From the NCBI RefSeq assembly GCF_030295955.1, contig NZ_AP027363.1, positions 2,829,046 to 2,893,045 on the forward strand: a DNA stretch of 64,000 nt, written 5' to 3'. The DNA comes from Thalassotalea agarivorans (GTDB lineage Bacteria; Pseudomonadota; Gammaproteobacteria; Enterobacterales; Alteromonadaceae). The notes beneath the pieces are model-generated. The model did not search any database, was not told the DNA's origin, and was given only the letters and a program-made list of their open reading frames with translations. How positions within the stretch are numbered: position 1 is the first letter of the stretch; every line of letters begins with the position of its first letter. Both the position numbers and the translations under genes were made by a program. Of the stretch, positions 48,821 through 59,650 are shown in pieces.

Positions 48821-50713
48821 ATGAGTTACGCTGAGCACTATCAACATTCCATAGCTAAACCAGAAGAGTTCTGGCAACAAAACAGCCAACGTATTGATTG
48901 GTTTGAATCGCCCAAACAAATACTGTCACAAGATCAATCTGGTTTTTATCGATGGTACGAAGGCGGTATGCTTAACACCAGTTATCTCGCGTTGGACTAC
49001 CATATTAACCATGGTCGAGGCGAACAAACGGCGCTGATTTATGACTCTCCCGTAACCAATACAAAACGTCGATATAGCTATGTTGAACTAAAGCATCTTG
49101 TTGCTAAATTTGCTGATGTGCTCGCTAAAAAAGGAATTGCTAAGGGCGATAGAGTGCTAATTTATATGCCTATGATTCCAGAGGCTGCTATTGCAATGTT
49201 GGCAACAGCACGTTTAGGTGCGGTCCATTCTGTGGTCTTCGGCGGCTTCGCCCCTCACGAACTTGCTGTACGTATTGATGACGCTAAACCTAAAGTAATT
49301 GTTACCGCCAGCTGCGGTATAGAAGTTAGCAAGCTCATTCCTTATAAGCCATTGGTAGATAAAGCAATCGAAGAGTCTGTAAACAAACCCGAAAGCTGTA
49401 TTGTTTTTCAACGGGACATGCACATCAGTGAGCTCATTGTTGGCCGCGATTTTAATTGGCAAGAGCTAATGTCAGAAGCCACAGAACACCCTCCCGTACC
49501 GGTTAATGCAACAGACCCGCTATATGTACTTTATACCTCCGGCACAACAGGTACGCCAAAAGGCGTGATGCGCGACAATGGCGGCCATGCGGTAGCCATG
49601 CACTATAGTATGGAGGCGGTTTATGGCATGCGCCCCGGAGAAGTCTTTTGGGCGGCTTCAGATGTAGGTTGGGTTGTTGGTCACTCCTATATTGTGTATG
49701 CACCTTTGATTTATGGATGTACGACCGTGCTGTATGAAGGTAAACCGGTTATGACACCAGACGCAGGCGCTTTTTGGCGGGTGTGCGAAGAATACAAGGT
49801 GACCGCTTTATTTAGTGCGCCAACTGCTTTTCGCGCCATTCGCAAAGAAGATCCTGACGCCACATTGATGGAAGGCTATGATCTTACTTCGCTCAAACGC
49901 CTATATTTGGCGGGTGAAAGGCTCGACCCAGCAACTTATCATTGGCTGCAAGAAACAACCAAACGACCTGTTATAGATCATTGGTGGCAAACAGAAACCG
50001 GATGGGCAATTGCAGGAAACCCTGTTGGTATAGAACCAATTGCTACTAAAGCTGGCTCTGCTGGCAAGCCTACACCTGGCTACCATATAGAAATACTAAG
50101 CCCTGAAGGTCAGCCGATGCCTCCTGGCGAGGAAGGCTGCATCGCGATCAAACTTCCGCTGCCACCAGGCACGCTGCCGACTATCTGGAATAACCCCGAA
50201 CGCTTTAAAGCGGGCTACTTAAATACCTTCCCTGGCTATTATATTACTGGCGATGGTGGCTATATTGATGAACAAGGTTATGTACACATTATGGGGCGTA
50301 CCGACGACATCATTAACATCGCAGGACATCGCTTATCTACCGGTGAAATGGAGCAAGTTGTTGCTCATAATCACTTGGTTGTAGAGTGCGCTGTTGTTGG
50401 TATTAAATGTCCGATTAAAGGACAAGTTCCGCTCGCTCTGGTTGTAGTCAAAGATGGAATAGACTTCGAAAAAGCGAACTTAACATCAGCTCTCAAACAG
50501 GACATTCGTCATAAAATTGGTGCAATCGCGTCCTTAAAGCAAGTGCTTATCGTGCCTCGTTTACCTAAAACACGCTCGGGAAAAATACTGCGAAAAGTGA
50601 TGCGACAAATGGCCGATGGCGAACAATATGTGGTGCCATCCACCATAGACGAACCCGATACAATTGATGCGCTTGATGTGCAATTTAAACAAGAGCTTGA
50701 GGCAATAATCTAA
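48821..50713 (+). CDS. prpE: Propionyl-CoA synthetase (AMP-forming)
   Basis: Acyl-adenylate-forming enzyme that activates propionate (or acetate) to its CoA ester. 630 aa, the PrpE length. The N-terminal ACS domain (YAEHYQHSIAKPEEFW) is close to E. coli PrpE. The AMP-binding P-loop is YVLYTSGTTGTPKGVMRD (about 235-252). A5 is WWQTETGWAI, and the C-terminal catalytic Lys lies in PKTRSGKILRKVMRQ, the usual acetylation-controlled site. The other prp genes (prpBCD) are not next to it. Confidence 0.93.
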   Translation: MSYAEHYQHSIAKPEEFWQQNSQRIDWFESPKQILSQDQSGFYRWYEGGMLNTSYLALDYHINHGRGEQTALIYDSPVTNTKRRYSYVELKHLVAKFADVLAKKGIAKGDRVLIYMPMIPEAAIAMLATARLGAVHSVVFGGFAPHELAVRIDDAKPKVIVTASCGIEVSKLIPYKPLVDKAIEESVNKPESCIVFQRDMHISELIVGRDFNWQELMSEATEHPPVPVNATDPLYVLYTSGTTGTPKGVMRDNGGHAVAMHYSMEAVYGMRPGEVFWAASDVGWVVGHSYIVYAPLIYGCTTVLYEGKPVMTPDAGAFWRVCEEYKVTALFSAPTAFRAIRKEDPDATLMEGYDLTSLKRLYLAGERLDPATYHWLQETTKRPVIDHWWQTETGWAIAGNPVGIEPIATKAGSAGKPTPGYHIEILSPEGQPMPPGEEGCIAIKLPLPPGTLPTIWNNPERFKAGYLNTFPGYYITGDGGYIDEQGYVHIMGRTDDIINIAGHRLSTGEMEQVVAHNHLVVECAVVGIKCPIKGQVPLALVVVKDGIDFEKANLTSALKQDIRHKIGAIASLKQVLIVPRLPKTRSGKILRKVMRQMADGEQYVVPSTIDEPDTIDALDVQFKQELEAII

Positions 50714-50821
50714 ACCCCATAAAAAGCGAAGTAGAATTACAATTTTCAACAACTATAACTTTGCCTATCAGATGCTTATGCGATATAAATAGCATAGAAA
50801 ACAGGCCAAAGGAGTAGCATT

Positions 50822-51064
50822 ATGGGTATTGCAGAACTGACTGCGTTTTTTGGTTGGATGACAGTAATTAATCTTTCAATTATTGCCTTTACTGGTATTT
50901 TTCTGGTGTTTTTTATCAATGTTGTGAGCCCCATTCATCAAAAAATGTTTGAACTCTCAGACGTTGAAATAAAAAAGGCCTATTTCAAATACTTAGCTAA
51001 CTACAAAATGCTTTTTATTACCTTTAATTTGGTACCGTATATTGCGCTAAAATTTATGCTTTAA
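50822..51064 (+). CDS. Small membrane protein, DUF6868-like
   Basis: An 80-aa protein with two hydrophobic helices (about 12-33 and 62-77) separated by an amphipathic part (HQKMFELSDVEIKKAYFKYL). ATG follows AGGAG at 7-nt spacing. I believe it belongs to DUF6868, a family of small proteins common in marine gammaproteobacteria, but I could not check. Function unknown. A terminator follows directly. Confidence 0.65.
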   Translation: MGIAELTAFFGWMTVINLSIIAFTGIFLVFFINVVSPIHQKMFELSDVEIKKAYFKYLANYKMLFITFNLVPYIALKFML

Positions 51065-51066
51065 GA

Positions 51067-51096
51067 AAAAAAGCCAGTGGTTATCACTGGCTTTTT
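51067..51096. terminator. Bidirectional terminator, small membrane gene / rluF
   Basis: Stem AAAAAGCCAGTG / CACTGGCTTTTT around GTTAT between convergent genes. Confidence 0.9.
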
Positions 51097-51097
51097 C

Positions 51098-51958
51098 TTA
51101 TGTAGGTTTCTTTAGCGAAAGCTTTCCTTTCAATGGCTTTTTGTGCCTCGTTTCTTGTTGTTTGGCTCGAACCGGTTTTACAGCAGGTTTTTGCTGATAT
51201 TTTTCCTGCATTTCTGCTTTGACAGAGGTTTTTCTGCTGCCTTTAACAGCGTCATTAATCTGCGCCATTTCCTGTTTTGTCAAATTGCGCCACTTTCCAA
51301 CGGGCAAACCTTCAAGGGTAACGTTCATTATGCGCGTCCGTCGTAACTTTTTGACTTCATAACCGAGATATTCGCACATACGGCGAATTTGCCTATTAAG
51401 TCCCTGTGTAAGCACTATTTTAAAAACAAACTTAGAAACTGGATAAACCTTACAAGGATTTGTGATGGTACCTAAAATAGGAACACCGCGTGACATACGC
51501 TCGACAAAGCGCTCACTAATAGGCTTATCAACGGTGACCACGTACTCTTTGTCGTGAGCATTTTCAGCACGCAGAATTTTATTAACGATATCGCCATCTG
51601 AGGTAAGAAAAATAAGCCCTTCTGACGGTTTATCGAGTCGACCTATGGGAAAGATACGCTGCTTATGTTTAATTGCGTCAATGATATTTCCTTTAACATG
51701 ACGCTCTGTTGTACAAGTGATACCAATAGGCTTGTTATAGGCAATATAAACGCGATCTGATTTGTTGTCCGGCATAGCAGCGATAAGTTTGCCATTGACC
51801 GCAACCTTATCCGTAGGCATAACCTTAGTGCCGAGGGCGGGAATGACGCCATTTATCGTCACTTTTTGTTGTTCTATTAACTTGTCAGCTTCTCTTCGTG
51901 AACAAAAACCTGATTCGCTAATAAATTTATTGAGTCGTTTACCTTCACTTTCTGTCAT
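51098..51958 (-). CDS. rluF: 23S rRNA pseudouridine synthase F
   Basis: Makes pseudouridine at 23S position 2604 (and, in E. coli, on tRNA-Tyr). 286 aa. An S4 domain (about 6-60, [20 protein letters not shown]) is followed by the RsuA-type catalytic domain. The catalytic aspartate is Asp109 in [16 protein letters not shown], close to Asp107 of E. coli RluF. The last 50 residues are a basic Lys/Gln/Arg-rich tail. RluB/RsuA relatives differ mainly in the N-terminus; the S4 plus [13 protein letters not shown] region favours RluF. Confidence 0.9.
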   Translation of the reverse strand: MTESEGKRLNKFISESGFCSRREADKLIEQQKVTINGVIPALGTKVMPTDKVAVNGKLIAAMPDNKSDRVYIAYNKPIGITCTTERHVKGNIIDAIKHKQRIFPIGRLDKPSEGLIFLTSDGDIVNKILRAENAHDKEYVVTVDKPISERFVERMSRGVPILGTITNPCKVYPVSKFVFKIVLTQGLNRQIRRMCEYLGYEVKKLRRTRIMNVTLEGLPVGKWRNLTKQEMAQINDAVKGSRKTSVKAEMQEKYQQKPAVKPVRAKQQETRHKKPLKGKLSLKKPT

Positions 51959-52045
51959 TGCTGCCTCCCGGCGTTTTATGTTGCGGTTGAATTATACCTG
52001 CGACAGCTTCACAAGACCAATTAACCTTTAATACCGCAAGGCACG

Positions 52046-54376
52046 CTATTCATCATCTCCAAATAGTCTTCCAAGCCAAGTATTAATTTTACCACGGGGC
52101 TGTTGGCATTGCTCAGAGACTACGATACCAGCAACAATAGCTGGATACTGCCTTGTATCAGCGCAATAGTCTGTCACTGCATTACCTGTGGTGTTTTCAA
52201 AACGCATCATAGCGACGCCATCTGGCGCTGTTCGTTGCAAAGGTACAACACCCTGCTGTTTCATAAATTCTGCAAATACCACCAGCGCACCGCTACTACC
52301 TGTATGTGAAGTCGCTTTGTTGTCATCTCTACCAACCCAGGTAGTAACAAGGTGGCGATTATCATAACCAACAAACCAACTATCGCGTTGCTCATTGGTG
52401 GTGCCGGTCTTTCCTGCGAGCGTCTGCTCGGGCAATCGCCATTTTAGTGAACGCGCTGAGCCTCGTTCGGTGACTTGCTGCAGACTATAATCAATTAAGT
52501 ATGACGCCTGCAAAGACAACCGTTGTTCCTTAGGATGGTCATATTGATACAAGGTTTCACCTTGCGCCGACAACACCTTTTCAATCGTATGTGCGCGCTG
52601 ATATCTACCATGATCTGATAATGGCAGGTATATCTGATTGACTTGCCAAGGGGTCATATCTATTGCCCCTAACAACATCGATGGATTATGTCGTACGTCT
52701 TCATCATAACCCAATATGTGTAATAAATTAGCAACCCTGTCCAGACTAATTTCCATGCCAAGATTTACGGTAGGCACATTGAGCGAATACACTAAGGCAT
52801 CGAGTAGACTCACCCTTCCTCTAAATTCGCCGTCATAGTTTTTGGGTTGCCATGTTTTTCCTGCGTCACTTGTTAATGTAATTGCTTCGTCATTAAGTAT
52901 ACTACCCAATTGATAAGACTCGTATTGCTCCAATGCGCCAGCATAAACAATAGGCTTTATTAACGAACCAATGGGACGCGCCGCATTTAACGCTCGGTTA
53001 AAACCAGCATATTGCGTTTCCTTTCCGCCGACAATTGCCCGAACTTGGCCACTATAGCTATCAGTAACAATCATCGCACTTTGCAATGCTTGCTCACCAT
53101 CTTTGGCAAATAGTGACAAGCGCTTAGCCACTGCTTGTTCTGCATTTTTTTGAATTGATGGCGAAAAGCCAGTAAAAATCCGTATCCCAGATTGTTGTAA
53201 TTGAGGCGACAATATATCTGCTAATTCTCGTTTAACCTGTTGAATATAAGCAGGGTAATCTTGTTGGCTTAACCGGCGTGTTTTGCGCACGGACAAGGGC
53301 GATTCAACGGCGTGCTGATACTCAACATGGTTAATTAAGTTGTTTTCAGCCATCATGCGTAGAATCAGGTCGCGCCTTTTTGTTGCGCGCTCAGGGTAAC
53401 GCCAAGGGTCGTAGTAACTCGGGCCTTTAATCTGACCTATTAAAGTAGCCATTTGCGCAGGTGACAACTGATCGATTGTTTTACCAAAATAAAATTTTGC
53501 CGCTAAGCCAAAACCATAAATACCATTGGCATAATGCTGCCCCAAATACACTTCATTAATGTACGCTTCAAGTAATTGGTCTTTGCTGTAACGATATTCC
53601 AAAATTAGCGCCATTAACGCTTCGTTCGCTTTACGCGTGAGTGTTTTTTCACGCGTTAAGTACATATTTTTCACCAATTGCTGAGTAAGCGTACTCCCGC
53701 CCTGCACGGTTCTGCCAGCAGCTAAATTGGCAAAAAGCGCTCGAACGATAGCTAACGGCGCAACCCCTTTATGAAAATAAAAATCTCTATCTTCAACTAA
53801 TAGTAAAGTGTCTATTAGTCGTTCAGGTACCGTTTGCAATGGCGCTATGACGCGGTCTTCTTTATTGTCAGGCACAATCCTAGCGATAAGTTTGGGTTCT
53901 AAACGCACAACAAATGCTGGGCTATCTTCTAAGTAAACTTGGCTAACCTGATTGTCTTCAACGTCGATAGTTATCCGCACGGGTTGCTCGAGTCCACTGC
54001 CAAAATCGAACGACCGACGATAAATGATGATGCGACTTTCTGACATGGCAAACTGCCCAGGCTCAAATACCGTTTTAACTTTTTGATAGCCCAATAGCGT
54101 CAAGTTTGTGCGCAGTTCAGATAAATTTAGAAAGTTGCCTTGGGCAAAAGTTTCTATCTCACCATAGACTTGGACAGGTACATGCCAACGTTGCCCTTCA
54201 AACGTTTTTCGAACTTTCGAGTCTAAATAAATAACGTATAAACCAAGGGCAAGAATAAACACCAAGCTTGCTTTGAGACAAAACAAGCTGAAGCGTTTAA
54301 GTTTACTTTGAGGAACGTTTGAAGACGGTTTGCTGACTGCTTTTTTTGATGGGGATGTGCGTCTTTTCTTACTCAT
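52046..54376 (-). CDS. mrcB: Penicillin-binding protein 1B
   Basis: Bifunctional class A PBP: glycan polymerisation and peptide cross-linking. About 776 aa from ATG 54376 (MSKKRRTSP); an ATG at 54391 adds five residues. A basic cytoplasmic head is followed by one transmembrane helix (about 35-55) and the UB2H-like region (LRTNLTLLGYQKVK). The glycosyltransferase has LLVEDRDFYFHKGV and GGSTLTQQLVKNMYL. The transpeptidase has SLIK (active Ser), SLN and KTGTTNEQ. The start overlaps the upstream CNNM gene by 8 bp. Confidence 0.96.
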   Translation of the reverse strand: MSKKRRTSPSKKAVSKPSSNVPQSKLKRFSLFCLKASLVFILALGLYVIYLDSKVRKTFEGQRWHVPVQVYGEIETFAQGNFLNLSELRTNLTLLGYQKVKTVFEPGQFAMSESRIIIYRRSFDFGSGLEQPVRITIDVEDNQVSQVYLEDSPAFVVRLEPKLIARIVPDNKEDRVIAPLQTVPERLIDTLLLVEDRDFYFHKGVAPLAIVRALFANLAAGRTVQGGSTLTQQLVKNMYLTREKTLTRKANEALMALILEYRYSKDQLLEAYINEVYLGQHYANGIYGFGLAAKFYFGKTIDQLSPAQMATLIGQIKGPSYYDPWRYPERATKRRDLILRMMAENNLINHVEYQHAVESPLSVRKTRRLSQQDYPAYIQQVKRELADILSPQLQQSGIRIFTGFSPSIQKNAEQAVAKRLSLFAKDGEQALQSAMIVTDSYSGQVRAIVGGKETQYAGFNRALNAARPIGSLIKPIVYAGALEQYESYQLGSILNDEAITLTSDAGKTWQPKNYDGEFRGRVSLLDALVYSLNVPTVNLGMEISLDRVANLLHILGYDEDVRHNPSMLLGAIDMTPWQVNQIYLPLSDHGRYQRAHTIEKVLSAQGETLYQYDHPKEQRLSLQASYLIDYSLQQVTERGSARSLKWRLPEQTLAGKTGTTNEQRDSWFVGYDNRHLVTTWVGRDDNKATSHTGSSGALVVFAEFMKQQGVVPLQRTAPDGVAMMRFENTTGNAVTDYCADTRQYPAIVAGIVVSEQCQQPRGKINTWLGRLFGDDE

Positions 54377-55433
54377 CAGAATCTGTATCACTTACGGTGA
54401 TTTTAGGGTTTGACCTTACGCGGGCACGATAGTTCTTTTTCGCCAGTGCTTGCATGTCTTCTACTTGGTCACTTTCGTCTACAATTTCTCGCCCAAGCAA
54501 GGTTTCAATCGCATCTTCTAAAGTAACAATGCCCGCTGTTTGACCATATTCGTCTTCAACTAAAAAGATGTGCGCCTTGCGTTTAATAAACAAGTCTAAC
54601 AATGCTAGTACTGGAAGGTTCTCTGACACGCGCTTCAATGGCTTAGTATATTGTTCGATTGCTTGGTCGCCATGACCTTGGCGATCTTGTTCATACAACG
54701 CACTTTTATGAATAAAGCCAACCACTTTATCAATAGTGCCGTCATAAACCGGTATGCGCGTAAAATTCGCCGTGCTTTCCTGCTCTAAAGCTTCTGATAC
54801 CGATACTGATTTGTTAAGCGCATGAACGACTGTCCTTGGTGTTAAAATATCGTCAGTTTTTGCTGCTCTTAAATTAAGGATATTCTCCACAAGAATACTT
54901 TCGTTATAGGCAATAGCACCCGCTTTGTGACTCAACGCGGCAAGGGCAAGGACTTCTTCTCTACTGATCACGTCACCTTGTTTACTATTGAACAAACGGG
55001 TAATTTTGCTCGACAACCAAACCAGTGGGAACACTAGTTTAACCAATACATTGATCAAATAGGCTGAGGGTAGAGCGAGTTGTCGCCAATACCTAGCACC
55101 CAGTGTCTTAGGAATAATTTCTGATAAATACAAAATGGCAAGCGTTAGAACAAATGCGACTAGCGTTTCTTTTTCCGGCCCAAATACGCTAATGGCTTGA
55201 GCACCTACACCCGCTGCACCCATAGTATGAGCAAATGTATTTAAAATTAGAATGCTTGAAATCGACTGATCCAAGTTGTTCTTTATCTTAACTAACAGCT
55301 TGGCTGCTCGCGGCGATTCTTGTACTTTTTGCTCAACAAAACTAGGCGTGACAGACAGTAAGACGGCTTCAAGAATAGAACACAAGAATGAAACGCCAAT
55401 CGCGATACAAAGATAAAAAATTAGTAGAGTCAT
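54369..55433 (-). CDS. CNNM/HlyC-type membrane protein with CBS pair
   Basis: A 354-aa protein: a DUF21 transmembrane domain of three to four helices (about 1-150) followed by a CBS pair (about 185-330, with DDILTPRTVVHALNKS and GQTAGIVTLEDAIETLLGREI). The conserved Pro in the third helix (LSEIIPKTLGARY) marks the CNNM/CorB family, linked to Mg2+ or Co2+ transport. The short C-terminal tail lacks the full CorC/HlyC domain of longer members. It overlaps mrcB by 8 bp. Confidence 0.85.
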   Translation of the reverse strand: MTLLIFYLCIAIGVSFLCSILEAVLLSVTPSFVEQKVQESPRAAKLLVKIKNNLDQSISSILILNTFAHTMGAAGVGAQAISVFGPEKETLVAFVLTLAILYLSEIIPKTLGARYWRQLALPSAYLINVLVKLVFPLVWLSSKITRLFNSKQGDVISREEVLALAALSHKAGAIAYNESILVENILNLRAAKTDDILTPRTVVHALNKSVSVSEALEQESTANFTRIPVYDGTIDKVVGFIHKSALYEQDRQGHGDQAIEQYTKPLKRVSENLPVLALLDLFIKRKAHIFLVEDEYGQTAGIVTLEDAIETLLGREIVDESDQVEDMQALAKKNYRARVRSNPKITVSDTDSDE

Positions 55434-55527
55434 ATATGTTTAAACGTTGCTGTTAAGTCAGATTTAACCATTGAAACGTGATGTAAACATTGTAACCAGT
55501 TAAACAACCTGGGTATAGATCTTTATA

Positions 55528-58020
55528 TTACATGCGCCGTTTGGTTTTAATGGTTGGTTTCGCTTGAGCAGGATTGTCAGGCCAGAAATGTTTAGGGTAT
55601 TTCGCTTTCATGTCTTTTTGCACTTCACTATACGAACCTGCCCAAAATCTAGCTAGGTCTTGAGTTAACTGAATCGGTCGACCTGCTGGTGACACGATTT
55701 CAAGTAAAACTGCTATACCTTTTCCTGCGCTGGAATCACCCACTTCTGGTGTATTTTCTTGCCCATAGAGTTCTTGCATGGGTACAGACAAAATCGGTGA
55801 TTTTTCTTCCCCATAGCGAATAGGGCATTTTCTTCCGGTCGGGCCAACATAATGACTTGGTGCTACCTTAGTTAGTAATTGCTGTTGCTGATAGGTGAGC
55901 AATGACAATAGCTGCGCTTTTAAATCGAGCTGTTTAAGCTTTTTCAAAGACACAATGTCACCAACAAAAGGCACCAACCAATCGTCCAGTTTACTTAGTA
56001 ATGCCTGTTCATCGAAACTGGGCAGCTCAAGGTGAGATTGATGCCGATTTAACCAGCGTAGCTTAGCTAAAAATAATTGATCAGCAGCTTGCCAATTTAG
56101 GCAACCTAACCCTTTCTTCTCAATGAACGTGCGCCACATATCGCTAATTTGTTCAGCGGTTAATGTCTCTTTTATTGGTTTGCTGTCCAATACAATACGA
56201 CCAATAACAGTTTGTCGTTGCGCAATAACAGCTTGTTTTCGTTCGTCAAAATAGACAGTATCCACATCTTCCGGCGCAATTATGTCCAATGCCTTTAGTT
56301 GCGTTAAAGATGCCCTCGCAGCCATCCTCACCAAATTCTGATGCTTAATGGTGTAACTGCTCGCATAGACGATGACCTCTTCAAAGCTCAATTCATCTTG
56401 CACAGGCACAACAACCCCTTTGCCATCATAGGTTAAATAGCGTCCTTCACTTTGGGTTTGTTTTGCAATGTTTTCGGGGAAAGCCAACGCCAATAAACAG
56501 CCACTATATTCAAGGGGCAGGCTGTCTACTTTTTTAACATTGAGCGCTCGCGATAGTCGCGTTACTTGCCGACCAATATGTTCAAAGCGTTTTGGCGCGT
56601 CACGCCATAGCATTACTCGCCTGTTAATGTCTGTTTGATTACGACCTTGATCGCCGCTTAATATATCTTTTTCCTCAAGCAATGAAACTAGTATGCAGGC
56701 CAAATAGGCTAAGCCATGAATTTCATGTTTTTGTTCAATTGATTTGCCGCCAATTAACATATGTGCAAATCTCGGCGACGTTGGAAATGCGGCTACAGAA
56801 TCGCCATGGGCAGTAAGTTTTCGATTGTCATCAACAATCTTTAATTGTTTAAGCTCTTGCCAAGCCAAGTTTTCCGTAACCAAAACGGGGAGCGTAAGTA
56901 ATGGAAGTTGCGACAATGCGGTTACACCCCATCGAGCAGCCTCGAGGACCACAGGTAGTAAATCAGTCCTCAAAATCTCACTTTCATGCTGTGCAGGCCG
57001 TCTAGCGTAAGCTTCTTTGTCATAAAGCCGGATACATACGCCCTCACTCAATCGCCCTGCTCGGCCAGCACGCTGGGTTGCTGAAGACTTTGCTATTTGC
57101 TGAACAACTAAGCGATTACTGCGTACATTTGGATCATACTTTGCCGCTTTTTCAAAGCCCGCATCAATAACAATACGTATACCTTCAATCGTTAAACTCG
57201 TTTCAGCGATATTGGTACTTAACACTACTTTACGTTGCCCCGTTTGATGCGCGATGGCAAGTTGTTGCTGTTGCGGCGTCAAACTGCCATGTAAGGCGAC
57301 AACTTTTACGTCTTCATGTTGGCTTTCCGATAATTGACGAGCGATAAAATTAATATCTTTGACACCAGGTAAAAAAACCAAAATCGAGCCTTGATATTGC
57401 GTCAAAGCCCGTTTAATTTCTTTCGTAGCATGTAACTGCCAATCAAGTGCATTAGCAGGCGCATAATGAATATCAACTGGAAAAGATTTGCCCTGACTAT
57501 GCAAAAACACCGCGTCTGGAAGTGCGCTTTGCAAATACTCCACATCTAGCGTCGCAGACATCAAAACTAATTTCAGCGATTCGTTAAAACCTTGTTGAAT
57601 ATCACGAGCAATCGCAAACGCTAAATCGGCATGTACCGACCTTTCATGAAACTCATCAAGCAGAATCATTGCGCAATCATTCATCTCTGGATCTGATTGC
57701 ATTATCTGGGTCAATATCCCTTCAGTAATCACCTCTAATTGCGTGTGTTTTGAGACACACACGTCATGTTTTAAGCGATAGCCCACTCGCTGCCCAACCT
57801 CTTCTTGTAGCTGACTTGCGAGATATAAGGCAATCATCTTTGCGGCAATTCTGCGAGGTTGTAACAAGTAAATCTTTTTACCTTTAAAAGCATCGATATC
57901 TAACAGCCAAAGCGGTAATACCGTAGACTTACCCGCACCTGGAGGTGCAGTTAAAACTACAGTGTCATGTTGCAAAATAGCATCAATAAAAGGCTGTTGG
58001 ATTTCAGATATAGGGTACAT
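55528..58020 (-). CDS. hrpB: ATP-dependent helicase HrpB
   Basis: DEAH-type RNA helicase-like protein. 830 aa from ATG 58020 (MYPISEIQQPF), near the E. coli length; the longer frame to 58098 lacks support. Motif I is APPGAGKST, motif II is LLDEFHERS, motif III is LMSATLD, and motif VI is SATQRAGRAGRLSEG. The C-terminal HrpB-specific domain with RKCPIRYGEEKSPIL and RPIQLTQDLARFW follows. Its function is poorly known; it may be linked to envelope biology in some species. Confidence 0.94.
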   Translation of the reverse strand: MYPISEIQQPFIDAILQHDTVVLTAPPGAGKSTVLPLWLLDIDAFKGKKIYLLQPRRIAAKMIALYLASQLQEEVGQRVGYRLKHDVCVSKHTQLEVITEGILTQIMQSDPEMNDCAMILLDEFHERSVHADLAFAIARDIQQGFNESLKLVLMSATLDVEYLQSALPDAVFLHSQGKSFPVDIHYAPANALDWQLHATKEIKRALTQYQGSILVFLPGVKDINFIARQLSESQHEDVKVVALHGSLTPQQQQLAIAHQTGQRKVVLSTNIAETSLTIEGIRIVIDAGFEKAAKYDPNVRSNRLVVQQIAKSSATQRAGRAGRLSEGVCIRLYDKEAYARRPAQHESEILRTDLLPVVLEAARWGVTALSQLPLLTLPVLVTENLAWQELKQLKIVDDNRKLTAHGDSVAAFPTSPRFAHMLIGGKSIEQKHEIHGLAYLACILVSLLEEKDILSGDQGRNQTDINRRVMLWRDAPKRFEHIGRQVTRLSRALNVKKVDSLPLEYSGCLLALAFPENIAKQTQSEGRYLTYDGKGVVVPVQDELSFEEVIVYASSYTIKHQNLVRMAARASLTQLKALDIIAPEDVDTVYFDERKQAVIAQRQTVIGRIVLDSKPIKETLTAEQISDMWRTFIEKKGLGCLNWQAADQLFLAKLRWLNRHQSHLELPSFDEQALLSKLDDWLVPFVGDIVSLKKLKQLDLKAQLLSLLTYQQQQLLTKVAPSHYVGPTGRKCPIRYGEEKSPILSVPMQELYGQENTPEVGDSSAGKGIAVLLEIVSPAGRPIQLTQDLARFWAGSYSEVQKDMKAKYPKHFWPDNPAQAKPTIKTKRRM

Positions 58021-58195
58021 ACAACTCGCTGTTTTACTTTTTAAACTATTATATCTAGATGCAGGTAAAGACGTGAGTAAAAGTTTGGTCCAATACAACC
58101 GTCTATTTAACTTGCAATTGGAGAAAAATCTGCTTACTTGGCTTTAAAAAAACAACTTGATATAAAAACTTATCCACTCACCCTAGGTCTAACAT

Positions 58196-58591
58196 ATGCT
58201 TAAAGAAGGCACATACAAACTCAACGTTACCGATAATATTTTGTTTGTGGAAGCACGTGGTCCATTTGATGAAGATGTTGTGAAGCAGTTTTCACAAGAA
58301 GCGCAATCCAGCGCGCATCAATTTAATGGACGCCGTTGGGGTAGCATTGTCACCTATTATGGAAAGGGGATTTTTACACCTGATGCGGAAGAAGCGCTGA
58401 TATCCCTAACCAAACACCGCGTTGAACATGGCATGGTTGCTAATGCCAGTATTTTGCTAGAAACCAATCATGGTGACCTACAACAAATGCAATTACAGCG
58501 CGTATATCAAGCATGTAATGTGCAGTTTCATACCTTTTGTGACAAGCAAAGTGCGACCGATTGGATGCAAACCTTTTTAGCAAAAAAATAA
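58196..58591 (+). CDS. Small protein of unknown function, STAS-like
   Basis: A 131-aa soluble protein, divergent from hrpB. Alternating strand and helix pattern: YKLNVTDNILFVEARGPF, then KQFSQEAQSSAHQF, then WGSIVTYYGKG. The pattern suggests a SpoIIAA/STAS-like fold, but I do not recognise a family and could not check. It has a clean ATG and sits 74 bp before sfsA. Confidence 0.6.
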   Translation: MLKEGTYKLNVTDNILFVEARGPFDEDVVKQFSQEAQSSAHQFNGRRWGSIVTYYGKGIFTPDAEEALISLTKHRVEHGMVANASILLETNHGDLQQMQLQRVYQACNVQFHTFCDKQSATDWMQTFLAKK

Positions 58592-58664
58592 CTGATAAAT
58601 CAATCTAAACAGTGCTTAGTCATTAAGGCATAATATAACCAATGATGTTTTTGTGACTGTTGCT

Positions 58665-59378
58665 ATGAAGCTTACTCTTTTTCGCTCTACCCTAATTAAA
58701 CGCTATAAACGCTTTTTAGCGGATATTTTTTTACCCAATGGGCAACAAGATACGATCCATGTTGCCAATACCGGTGCGATGACAGGCTGCGCTGCCCCCG
58801 GCGACACTGTTTGGTTTAGCGAAAGCAATAGCAAGACTCGCAAGTACCCACGCAGCTGGGAAATTACGCAAACAGCCCAAAATCACTTTATTTGTGTGAA
58901 TACCATTCGCGCTAATCAACTGGTAGAAGAAGCTTTAATGAATGGCGTTTTCGATGAGTACTTTACCTTTGATACCTTAAAGCGAGAAGTAAAGTACGGC
59001 AACGAGAATAGTAAGGCCGATTTCATGCTTTATCAGGGAGACTCTGCCCACATCATTGAAGTTAAATCAGTGACACTGCTCGAAGGTAACCAAGGGTATT
59101 TTCCTGACGCTGTTACGCTGCGAGGTCAAAAACATTTGCGTGAACTTGCAGATATTGCAAAAAGCGGTGACAAGGCAACACTTATATTCGCGGTTCTACA
59201 CTCTGGCATAGACTCTGTAGAGGCAGCTGAGCATATAGATGCAAAGTACGCACAACTCTGTGTTGAAGCCCAAAATGCAGGTGTCAATTTTCTGGGCATT
59301 AAAGCGCAATTTGCTCAAGCCGCAGAATCATTCGACATTTCTCTACTTAATCATGTGCCCGTTTTACAAAACCAGTAA
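58665..59378 (+). CDS. sfsA: Sugar fermentation stimulation protein homolog
   Basis: A 237-aa SfsA family protein from ATG 58665 ([20 protein letters not shown]). An in-frame GTG at 58653 is less likely. Family features are [47 protein letters not shown], the nuclease-fold [12 protein letters not shown] and [18 protein letters not shown]. SfsA was first linked to maltose genes and later proposed to act on nucleic acid; the function is unsettled. It precedes dksA as in many gammaproteobacteria. Confidence 0.93.
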   Translation: MKLTLFRSTLIKRYKRFLADIFLPNGQQDTIHVANTGAMTGCAAPGDTVWFSESNSKTRKYPRSWEITQTAQNHFICVNTIRANQLVEEALMNGVFDEYFTFDTLKREVKYGNENSKADFMLYQGDSAHIIEVKSVTLLEGNQGYFPDAVTLRGQKHLRELADIAKSGDKATLIFAVLHSGIDSVEAAEHIDAKYAQLCVEAQNAGVNFLGIKAQFAQAAESFDISLLNHVPVLQNQ

Positions 59379-59650
59379 CAAATAAGTAACATTTTTAATC
59401 GAAATTATTTGACGAGCATGGTAAAAAATTGCTAAAAGGTCATGTTCATTCATAATGAATGGCCGTTTAAAATTGGTCTCTGCGCTAATATTTTCATAAG
59501 CTTTTGATTTAATTAAATAATAAATAAAATCATTCGGTTTACTTGAAATTACAATTCGAGACACAATATAAGCGAGTAGTTTTATCAGATGTATTGGCAG
59601 TCCAGTTTACGTTTGCCAGAGCGTTAACTGCTAGCATTAGGAGAGTCAGC